A stretch of 64,000 bases of DNA from UBA1858 sp965227695 (lineage in GTDB: Bacteria > Pseudomonadota > Gammaproteobacteria > UBA4575). The stretch is from positions 1,488,001-1,552,000 of the forward strand of contig OZ245760.1 of the NCBI GenBank assembly GCA_965227695.1, written 5' to 3'. Below the pieces are notes generated by a model. It ran no database searches. It was not told the origin of the DNA and worked only from the letters and a program-made list of their open reading frames with translations. The translations under genes were made by a program, and so were the position numbers. The first letter of the stretch is position 1. Each line of letters starts with the position of its first letter. Shown in pieces: positions 26,903 through 34,408 of the stretch.

Positions 26903-26942
26903 CAGTTATTGCTTACTTGCCTCATAATCTGGCAGTATCTTG

Positions 26943-26967
26943 AGCGGGCTAATTTAGCCCGCTTTTT
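26943..26967 (+). terminator. Intrinsic terminator after mucD
   Basis: AGCGGGCTA (26943-26951) pairs perfectly with TAGCCCGCT (26955-26963) across a 3-base loop, followed by a T run to 26967. It lies 41 bp after the mucD stop and 31 bp before lepA, so lepA has its own promoter or depends on read-through. Confidence 0.85.
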
Positions 26968-26997
26968 CGTTGCAATTATCATCTGCAGACAGCAAGC

Positions 26998-28788
26998 ATG
27001 AAAAACATTCGAAACTTTTCCATTATTGCCCATATTGATCACGGCAAATCGACGCTCGCAGATCGCTTTATTCAACATTGCGGTGGATTGAGCGAACGTG
27101 AAATGCATGCGCAGGTGCTGGATTCAATGGATTTGGAACAGGAGCGTGGAATAACCATAAAAGCACAAACGGTTTCCCTGTCTTATCTTGCAAAAGATGG
27201 ACAAACTTATTATCTGAATTTTATCGATACCCCCGGGCATGTAGATTTCTCATATGAAGTATCGCGCTCTCTTGCCGCCTGTGAAGGTGCACTACTCATT
27301 GTAGATGCTTCCCAGGGAGTGGAGGCACAAAGTGTGGCAAATTGTTACACGGCTGTGGAGCTGGGTCTTGAGGTGCTGCCAATACTTAATAAAATTGATT
27401 TGCCTGCAGCGGATCCTGAAAGAGTGTGTGAAGAAATCGAGGCAGTCATCGGAATCGATGCAACCGACCCGATACTTGTTAGTGCTAAAACCGGGCAGGG
27501 GGTACAGGACGTGCTGGAGGCCCTGGTTACCAATATTCCACCGCCCCAGGGAGACCCGGAAAAGCCTGTTAAAGCGCTGATTATTGACTCATGGTTTGAC
27601 AGCTATGTCGGTGTTATCACTCTGATCAGAGTGTTTGATGGCTGTCTCAAGCCAAAGCAAAAAATCTGTTCTATGTCGACCGGTCGAACCTACCAGGTTG
27701 AAAAGGTCGGTGTGTTTACTCCCAAACGTGAAGAGCGCCCTGAGCTCTCTGCCGGACAGGTTGGGTATCTGATCTGTGGAATCAAGGATATATCCAGTGC
27801 CAAAGTGGGTGATACACTGACTTCTGCTGACAGACCTGCCGATGCACCTTTACCGGGGTTCAAGGAAGTCAATCCAAATGTTTTTGCAGGTATCTTTCCG
27901 GTGAATTCGGAGGATTATGAAAATTTCAGAGATGCACTGGATAGGCTTAAACTGAATGATGCTTCACTTTCCTTTGAGCCTGAAACCTCTCAGGCGCTCG
28001 GCTTTGGTTTTCGCTGTGGCTTTTTGGGAATGCTGCATATGGAAATCATCCAGGAGCGTCTGGAGCGAGAATACGATCTTGACCTGATAACAACGGCGCC
28101 AACTGTTGTTTACCAGGTGCACTTAACAAGTGGCGAGGTTATCCATATACACAATCCATCCGAACTTCCGGCCGCCAATAAAATCGAGTCTGTTCATGAG
28201 CCTGTCATAACAGCGAATATTCTTGTGCCACATGAATATGTTGGAAACGTTATCACGCTTTGTATAGAAAAACGGGGTATGCAAAAAAATCTTGTCTATC
28301 ACGGTAGCCAGGTATCGATCACTTTCGATCTTCCATTAAATGAAGTCGTGCTGGATTTTTTTGACCGTTTGAAATCCGTTAGCCGTGGTTATGCTTCGTT
28401 TGATTATCATCATTCTCATTTTCAGGCAGCCCCACTGGTGAAACTGGATATCCTGATTAATGGTGAACGTGTTGACGCTCTTTCTGTGATAGTTCATTCC
28501 GAGCATGCGCGTACTTATGGCAATGCCCTGGCGACAAAATTAAAAGACCTGATTCCACGGCAAATGTATGATGTTGCTGTACAGGCAGCAATTGGAACAC
28601 AAATTATAGCCCGGACAACGATTAAGGCGTTACGAAAAAATGTGACTGCAAAGTGTTATGGTGGTGATATAACACGCAAGAGAAAATTATTGGAAAAGCA
28701 AAAAGCAGGGAAAAAGCGTATGAAGCAGATCGGCAGTGTCGAAGTGCCACAAGCCGCTTTTCTTGCCGTGTTAAAAGTTGACAAATAG
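26998..28788 (+). CDS. lepA: Elongation factor 4 (LepA)
   Basis: LepA is a ribosome-dependent GTPase related to EF-G. The 596-residue protein starts at NIRNFSIIAHIDHGKSTLADRF (G1), with ERGITIKAQTV (G2), DTPGHVDFSYEV (G3), NKIDLP (G4) and SAKTG (G5). The LepA-specific C-terminal domain ends in KCYGGDITRKRKLLEKQKAGKKRMK. Usually lepB and rnc follow lepA; here an MBL-fold gene and folP follow instead. Confidence 0.97.
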   Translation: MKNIRNFSIIAHIDHGKSTLADRFIQHCGGLSEREMHAQVLDSMDLEQERGITIKAQTVSLSYLAKDGQTYYLNFIDTPGHVDFSYEVSRSLAACEGALLIVDASQGVEAQSVANCYTAVELGLEVLPILNKIDLPAADPERVCEEIEAVIGIDATDPILVSAKTGQGVQDVLEALVTNIPPPQGDPEKPVKALIIDSWFDSYVGVITLIRVFDGCLKPKQKICSMSTGRTYQVEKVGVFTPKREERPELSAGQVGYLICGIKDISSAKVGDTLTSADRPADAPLPGFKEVNPNVFAGIFPVNSEDYENFRDALDRLKLNDASLSFEPETSQALGFGFRCGFLGMLHMEIIQERLEREYDLDLITTAPTVVYQVHLTSGEVIHIHNPSELPAANKIESVHEPVITANILVPHEYVGNVITLCIEKRGMQKNLVYHGSQVSITFDLPLNEVVLDFFDRLKSVSRGYASFDYHHSHFQAAPLVKLDILINGERVDALSVIVHSEHARTYGNALATKLKDLIPRQMYDVAVQAAIGTQIIARTTIKALRKNVTAKCYGGDITRKRKLLEKQKAGKKRMKQIGSVEVPQAAFLAVLKVDK

Positions 28789-28835
28789 TATAAATTGTCT
28801 GTAATCCGTAAAGGCGACTAAAAACGATTTATTGA

Positions 28836-29759
28836 ATGATGAGAATTTTTTTAAATATCACTATTCTATTAATCATTGTTGTGCAGTCTGTTTATGCAGA
28901 TTATGTCGAAGTTGTGCTATTGGGGACAGGCACTCCTCGCCCAAGTATTGAGCGCTTTGGTTCGGCAACATTGGTTAAAGCCGGCGGCGAAAATTTTCTT
29001 TTTGACGTCGGGCGAGGTGCAACCATAAGACTGCAGCAGGCAGGTATAACGCCAAATATGATTGATAAAGTCTTCTTAACGCACCTGCATTCTGATCATA
29101 TATCAGGTCTGGATGATTTATGGATAACCGGATGGGTCTGGCAGCGTCAAAACCAGCTGAAAGTGAACGGACCGAAAGGCACGCATAATCTTGTTAAATA
29201 CCTGAGAGGGGCATATGCGGCAGATATTTCATACCGGGAACAAAATGCCAATATAGATGCACAACTCGCACGTATCAAAAGTCGGGAAGTGGGTGAAGAA
29301 ATGGTATATCAGGGGAATGGTGTCAGCATTAAATCATTTTTGGTAGATCATGCGCCGGTAAAGCCTGCGCTCGGCTATCGTATCGAATTTGGTGATCGGG
29401 TAATAGTCATTTCTGGTGATACAACATATTCCAAAAATCTTGTTAAACATGCACAAAATGCCGATTTGTTAATACATGAAATTACTGCGGCAACGCCAGC
29501 GCTTCTGGAGAGAAATAAACGCCTGGCAAAGGTAGTGGGCTACCATACAAACCCCGAACAAATGAGCCAGGTACTGCTTAAAACTGCACCACGTCTGGCA
29601 GTGCTGAATCATGTTTTGCTTTTCGGAGTGTCTGAAGAAGAAGTTTTAAACAGAATTGGTAAAGACTACGACGGGGAAGTGATGATTGGTTATGATCTGA
29701 TGAATATTGGGGTTGGTGAAACAATAAATGTAACTCCCGCAACTATGAGACAGCAATAA
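28836..29759 (+). CDS. Exported MBL-fold metallo-hydrolase (arylsulfatase/RNase Z-like)
   Basis: The 307-residue protein has a signal peptide (about 21 residues, ending VYA) and a metallo-beta-lactamase fold: LLGTGTPRP, the metal motif HLHSDHISGLDD near residue 85, an ISGDTTYS loop and a later NHVLLFG. The HxHxDH ligands suggest a dinuclear zinc site. Related proteins act on sulfate or phosphate esters; the export signal rules out a tRNA-processing role. It overlaps folP by one base (TAATG), so translation may be coupled. Substrate unknown. Confidence 0.8.
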   Translation: MMRIFLNITILLIIVVQSVYADYVEVVLLGTGTPRPSIERFGSATLVKAGGENFLFDVGRGATIRLQQAGITPNMIDKVFLTHLHSDHISGLDDLWITGWVWQRQNQLKVNGPKGTHNLVKYLRGAYAADISYREQNANIDAQLARIKSREVGEEMVYQGNGVSIKSFLVDHAPVKPALGYRIEFGDRVIVISGDTTYSKNLVKHAQNADLLIHEITAATPALLERNKRLAKVVGYHTNPEQMSQVLLKTAPRLAVLNHVLLFGVSEEEVLNRIGKDYDGEVMIGYDLMNIGVGETINVTPATMRQQ

Positions 29760-30592
29760 TGGAATCAATTCTTGAAAAATCAGGTCCATTGATTATGGGA
29801 ATACTGAATGTTACCCCAGACAGTTTTTCTGATGGAGGGCGCTATGTCAGTACCAGAGATGCGGTGGCCCGCGGACTTGAAATGGTAGATGAAGGTGCAG
29901 ATATTATCGATATCGGTGGAGAGTCTACTCGTCCCGGATCCATCAGGGTCGATGCGGTTGAGCAGAAACGACGCGTGCTGGATGTCATTGCAGCGCTTTA
30001 CAAAGAAGTTAATGGTAACGTCTTGATTAGCATTGATACAACGCTTGCCGATGTTGCTGAAGCTGCTCTGGATGCGGGTGCCGGATTGGTGAATGACGTC
30101 ACCGGTGGCACAGATGATGAGAACCTTATGTCGTTGGTGGCGACAAGAAATATTCCGTATTGCATTATGCACATGAAGGGTCGGCCGCATAACATGCAGG
30201 ACAATCCGACTTATGATAATGTAACAGAAGAAGTCCAGTCATTTTTATTGCAACAGGCAAAAAAAATGGAATCACTCGGCTTATCGCGCCAGAATATAAT
30301 ACTTGACCCCGGCATTGGTTTTGGAAAGCGCACGCAGCATAACCTTGAACTTTTGAAATCTCTGAAACAGATTTGCGATAATGAATATCCGGTACTGCTT
30401 GGTACAAGCCGCAAACGTTTTATGGGAGAAGTCTGTGCGACCGAAGATCCTGCTTTGCGTATGCCCGCCACCTGTGCGACAACTGCGATGGGTGTAATTG
30501 CTGGAGCCAAAATATTTCGTGTGCACGATGTATGGCAAAACAGGCAGGCGGCAGATGTAAGTTATGCAATAAAAACTGCAGGCGAAAAATAA
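29759..30592 (+). CDS. folP: Dihydropteroate synthase
   Basis: FolP joins p-aminobenzoate to the pterin diphosphate in folate synthesis. The 277-residue TIM barrel has both signatures: MGILNVTPDSFSDGG near residue 13 and DIGGESTRPGS near residue 57, then NDVTGG, DPGIGFGKR and LLGTSRKRF. It follows an MBL-fold gene rather than ftsH, and glmM is not downstream in this window. The cell evidently keeps folate synthesis alongside the H4MPT route encoded below. Confidence 0.95.
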   Translation: MESILEKSGPLIMGILNVTPDSFSDGGRYVSTRDAVARGLEMVDEGADIIDIGGESTRPGSIRVDAVEQKRRVLDVIAALYKEVNGNVLISIDTTLADVAEAALDAGAGLVNDVTGGTDDENLMSLVATRNIPYCIMHMKGRPHNMQDNPTYDNVTEEVQSFLLQQAKKMESLGLSRQNIILDPGIGFGKRTQHNLELLKSLKQICDNEYPVLLGTSRKRFMGEVCATEDPALRMPATCATTAMGVIAGAKIFRVHDVWQNRQAADVSYAIKTAGEK

Positions 30593-30785
30593 AGTTAAAT
30601 ATCAGTTATAATGATCAATCGATAATAATACTTGCCATGATTTCTTGGTAAGCAAAATCGTGTAATTTTCTGCTATGCAGAAAGAACAGCGACGCTGTCT
30701 ATTCTGCGGGATTACCGATAACAAATCTTTTAGCGTTTATAATTTTTTATTTAAATATCTCTATCTATCAAGTATCTTGTTTTGG

Positions 30786-30938
30786 CTAGAATATCGTATA
30801 TATAAATGGCGCGATTGCAGCATTCTGTGCAAGTGTTAATAATCCGCCAAGTAAAACCATGATTATAATGATTGGTAATAGCCAGAATTTCTTTCTGACT
30901 AACATAAAACCAAATAAGTCTTTTATTAAATCTAGCAT
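30786..30938 (-). CDS. DUF5989 family small membrane protein
   Basis: This 50-residue gene was found by reading the minus strand after the SxtJ gene. It begins MLDLIKDLFGFMLVRKKFW, has one long hydrophobic helix (about residues 19-38) and ends AIAPFIYTIF. That matches the DUF5989 pattern, a small protein that habitually accompanies SxtJ and carbamoyltransferase genes. It starts 5 bp after the SxtJ stop, so it belongs to the cassette. Function is unknown. Confidence 0.82.
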   Translation of the reverse strand: MLDLIKDLFGFMLVRKKFWLLPIIIIMVLLGGLLTLAQNAAIAPFIYTIF

Positions 30939-30943
30939 AATTA

Positions 30944-31351
30944 TTAATAAGGCCTCGTTAAGTCTACTTTTTGTCTGTCTGTGGTCGGCTTTTCTCTATA
31001 GCTTTTTATGTCTTTATCAAATTTTCTATTAAGCGCGTCACGCATAATTAGTCTAAATAATAATGAAATTGGTATAAAAAGGAATATAAATATGACACCT
31101 AAAATCAATTTTGTGTTTATCCAGTTAAGTATTCGACCGATACGCGACCAGAGTTTGTAAAAAAGTCTTAGTGAGCCGGGGAATAGCAGTGCGCTAAAGG
31201 TAAAGTATATGACAAAAAACCAGGATATATTGATATATTGACGGTTGAATATTGTGGGAAAAAGTATGCCGAACAATAAAGCAATAGCTATGGCAAGCGT
31301 GAGTCCAAATTTTTTCAGTTCTTTATCAGTGATTTCCTTGCTTGTATTCAT
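30944..31351 (-). CDS. SxtJ family membrane protein
   Basis: The 135-residue protein has three to four membrane helices. It begins with a polar segment (KEITDKELKKFGLTLAIAIALL), with a second helix pair around INISWFFVIYFTFSALLF, and the conserved LGVIFIFLFIPISLLFRLIMRDALNRKFD near the C-terminus. This is the SxtJ family, named after a saxitoxin cluster gene, of unknown function, usually next to an SxtI/NodU-type carbamoyltransferase, as here. Gap to the carbamoyltransferase is 6 bp. Confidence 0.8.
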   Translation of the reverse strand: MNTSKEITDKELKKFGLTLAIAIALLFGILFPTIFNRQYINISWFFVIYFTFSALLFPGSLRLFYKLWSRIGRILNWINTKLILGVIFIFLFIPISLLFRLIMRDALNRKFDKDIKSYREKPTTDRQKVDLTRPY

Positions 31352-31357
31352 AAAATA

Positions 31358-33205
31358 TTAATCCAGTTCAAACTCTGATTGCCAGCATGTATCGTTCTGC
31401 CATTTGGGCTGTGACGATTTCTTTAGCAGTAAGTTATTGATGACAAGGTAATCCATGTTTGTACGCATGAAACAGCGGTAAGCGTCTTCCGGGGTACATA
31501 CAATTGGCTCCCCGCGAACGTTGAATGATGTATTTACAAGCATTGGGCAGTTGGTCTGTTGGTGGAATGCTAAAAGCAGCGAATAAAACTTTGGGTTGGT
31601 AGATTCATGGACAGTTTGTATTCTTGCACTATAATCGACATGAGTGATTGCGGGGAACTCTGATCGTTTGACTGTTAGTTTTTCTATTCCTGATAAATGC
31701 TCTTCATTGAGGGCGATGCGATACTCCGGGAGCACATTGGCTACTATCTGCATATATGGGCTGGAACGATCCAGGTCAAAAATCTTGTTTACATGCGTGT
31801 CCAGAATTGCTGGTGCAAATGGGCGAAATGATTCCCTGAATTTTATTTTTAAATTCAACGTTGATTGCATATCAGTTGAACGCGGATCAGCAATTATTGA
31901 TCGGTTGCCCAGAGCGCGTGGCCCAAATTCCATGCGCCCCTGAAACCAGCCAATTACGTTTTGATCTGCCAGTAGCTCTGCAACTTTCTGATACAGTGTT
32001 TGAGTGCCGTAATCTTCATAAACAGCATAATATGGTTTGAGTTGCTGGCGTGTATACGATTCAGGGTATGAAGGTCCCAGGTAAGCACCATGCATCCCAT
32101 CTGACAGTTTGATGTTATTGTTATTTTCAACAGAAGTGCTTTGATTCCACGCAACAAGTGCGGCGCCTAATGCTCCTCCGGCATCTCCGGCAGCTGGTTG
32201 TATCCATATATTCTCAAATTGACTCTGCTTGATTAATTTCCCATTGGCGACACAGTTTAGTGCTACGCCACCTGCCAGACAGAGATTCTTTTCACCGGTT
32301 TCTTTGTGTAATGTATTGGCAAGTTTCGTTACAATCATTTCTGTAACTTGTTGTATAGAGCTCGCGATATCCATATGTTTTTGCGAGAGATCAGACTCGG
32401 ACGCGCGTGGCTTTTCGCCAAATAACTCTGAAAACTTTTCATTGGTCATCTTTAGCCCAATACAGTAATCAAAGAAAGACATATCCAGGCGAAACGTTCC
32501 ATCGTCTTTTATATCAATAAGATTATTTAGAATAATGTCGGTATATTTTGGTTCACCATACGGGGCAAGTCCCATTAGTTTGTATTCACCAGAATTGACT
32601 TTAAACCCTGTGTAATATGTAAACGCAGAGTATAGTAAACCTAAGGAATGGGGAAAATTGATTTCCCATTGAAGATCCAAAGCGCTATCGTTACCAATCC
32701 ATGCGCTCGATGTTGCCCATTCCCCAACGCCATCAAGACACAGCACTGCTGATTTTTTAAAAGGACTTGGATAAAAAGATGATGCGGCATGTGATAGATG
32801 GTGTTCAGAAAAAAGCAGGGCAGGTAGTTGAGAGACTTTTATGGAAGCTGTTTGTGCGAGTTCTTTTTTTAATAAAGACTTTAAATACAACTTTTCTTTT
32901 AACCATATGGGCATGGCTTTCGCGAATGAAGAAAAACCCCTGGGCGCATATGCGAGATAGGTTTCGAGTAAGCGTTCAAATTTCACTAGGGGTTTGTCAT
33001 AAAATACAACAGCATCTATTTCTGTCAGCTTATTACCTGATTCACAGAGGCAGTACTTTATGGCATTGGCCGGGAAAGCAGCGTCATGTTTTTTTCGAGT
33101 AAAACGTTCCTCTTGCGCCGCTGCCAGTATATTCCCGTTTTGAAGCAAAACAGCCGCGCTATCGTGATAATAAGCCGAGATTCCCAGAATGTTCTTGTAT
33201 GACAT
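31358..33205 (-). CDS. Carbamoyltransferase (NodU/TobZ/SxtI type)
   Basis: The 615-residue enzyme has the N-terminal Kae1-like domain (ILGISAYYHDSAAVLL, EERFTRKKHDAAFP, FSEHHLSHAASSFYPSPF) and the C-terminal YrdC-like domain (GRMEFGPRALGNRSIIADPR, VNTSFNVRGEPIV). Such enzymes use carbamoyl phosphate and ATP to carbamoylate hydroxyl groups of sugars or secondary metabolites. The acceptor here is unknown. The gene sits between SxtJ and an SGNH-like membrane protein. No polyketide or nodulation genes are near, so a surface glycan or lipid-linked acceptor is more plausible. Confidence 0.88.
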   Translation of the reverse strand: MSYKNILGISAYYHDSAAVLLQNGNILAAAQEERFTRKKHDAAFPANAIKYCLCESGNKLTEIDAVVFYDKPLVKFERLLETYLAYAPRGFSSFAKAMPIWLKEKLYLKSLLKKELAQTASIKVSQLPALLFSEHHLSHAASSFYPSPFKKSAVLCLDGVGEWATSSAWIGNDSALDLQWEINFPHSLGLLYSAFTYYTGFKVNSGEYKLMGLAPYGEPKYTDIILNNLIDIKDDGTFRLDMSFFDYCIGLKMTNEKFSELFGEKPRASESDLSQKHMDIASSIQQVTEMIVTKLANTLHKETGEKNLCLAGGVALNCVANGKLIKQSQFENIWIQPAAGDAGGALGAALVAWNQSTSVENNNNIKLSDGMHGAYLGPSYPESYTRQQLKPYYAVYEDYGTQTLYQKVAELLADQNVIGWFQGRMEFGPRALGNRSIIADPRSTDMQSTLNLKIKFRESFRPFAPAILDTHVNKIFDLDRSSPYMQIVANVLPEYRIALNEEHLSGIEKLTVKRSEFPAITHVDYSARIQTVHESTNPKFYSLLLAFHQQTNCPMLVNTSFNVRGEPIVCTPEDAYRCFMRTNMDYLVINNLLLKKSSQPKWQNDTCWQSEFELD

Positions 33206-33220
33206 GTGAAAATATATTAG

Positions 33221-34129
33221 TTAATCCGGCGTGCACTTACTCTGAGATTGCCCGGATATTTGTTCGCATAGTAATTCTGCTATTGCAGCATGAGCCGGTT
33301 TGGTCAAATGCGCATCGGCTTTAGGAAACTTGTTTATTGTATCTTCTATATTAATGTATTTGACGATTTCTGGTTGAATGTGTGAAATTTCCCTTATCGG
33401 CGCTGAATATTTCCCGTGCATATCAAGTACATATAATGGTGCATTATGTTTTTTGCTTAATGCGATCATTTGGTTGATATTGGTTTTAATGAACTTGGCT
33501 CCTTGCCTGGAATCTCTGAATGATTTTCGTTTATCTTTGTTTATTCTGTAGATAATCATCCGTGCAGCTAAATATGCATAGGATTTTGCCAGGGTTGGAT
33601 TAAAGCCGAACGCGGGATAGTAATCGTTCTTGTTAAAAAAATAGATGAGCATATCCGGATCATACTCGGGAATGGTTAAATGCATGTGATCTGCGATATT
33701 TGCTATATTGTATCCAGGAATTCCAAAATTAATCACTTGGATGTCAGGATCAATATTTTCCATTTTTCTCTGCCAGCTATCTTTAATATCGACTGCCCAC
33801 CCGAATGTTTCGCTGTCACCATAAGTCAGGACTCTGAACTTGTCTGAAGTAAAATTTTCTTCTCTGTCGGATCTCAGACCATCTTGGTTAATTTCCCAAA
33901 CAATTGGCGGATGGGTTTCATATAAGCCTTTGTAAATTATCTTCTTGCCAGCTTTTAATACATAGTTGCGCGCATCATCTGTGGGTTCAATGATTCTCGT
34001 TAATATATTAATTTCAGGCAGCAACAGTCGTAAAGCGACTTCGATAATTACCATTAGTATAAAAACAGGAGTGACAATGACGAGGGACCAGCCAAGTGCA
34101 TTGATAGATCTGTTTCTATTTGATGACAT
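33221..34129 (-). CDS. Membrane-anchored SGNH/GDSL hydrolase-like protein
   Basis: The protein (302 residues from ATG 34129) has a short basic N-terminus, one membrane helix (about residues 13-36) and a large outer domain. LTYGDSETFGW near residue 115 resembles the GDS block, NFGIPGYN the glycine block, and KADAHLTKPAHAAIAELL the C-terminal Asp-His block of SGNH hydrolases. Such anchors often deacylate or acylate cell-surface glycans. It is the first gene of the carbamoyltransferase cassette. A start at 34180 would add 17 residues before the helix. Confidence 0.72.
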   Translation of the reverse strand: MSSNRNRSINALGWSLVIVTPVFILMVIIEVALRLLLPEINILTRIIEPTDDARNYVLKAGKKIIYKGLYETHPPIVWEINQDGLRSDREENFTSDKFRVLTYGDSETFGWAVDIKDSWQRKMENIDPDIQVINFGIPGYNIANIADHMHLTIPEYDPDMLIYFFNKNDYYPAFGFNPTLAKSYAYLAARMIIYRINKDKRKSFRDSRQGAKFIKTNINQMIALSKKHNAPLYVLDMHGKYSAPIREISHIQPEIVKYINIEDTINKFPKADAHLTKPAHAAIAELLCEQISGQSQSKCTPD

Positions 34130-34360
34130 AGAGCCTGTAATAAAATGAGGGTAATTGTAATGCTGTAATAGTAGTCTCAAGAATAAACAGGATCAAATTG
34201 GATTTATCCATAAATGCATGTGTAAACTTTTATGGGTAACTATATGATTTTTGAGAGACTTATTTCACATCACAGGTGGATCGACGGGGCAGGGCCAACG
34301 GGAGGACAAACAGACTATGGGACTGCCTGTCGATAGCTTTTGACGATCTATCTGCATTTT

Positions 34361-34384
34361 CAGGCAGGCCCCTGGGCCTGCCTG
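34361..34384. terminator. Strong stem-loop downstream of the formate dehydrogenase genes
   Basis: CAGGCAGGCC (34361-34370) and GGCCTGCCTG (34375-34384) form a perfect 10-bp stem with a 4-base loop, 25 bp past the fdhA stop. On the minus strand no U run follows, so it may act with Rho or protect the 3' end rather than be a classic intrinsic terminator. Confidence 0.55.
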
Positions 34385-34408
34385 TGCCATCTGTCTTCTA
34401 ATGCCTGC

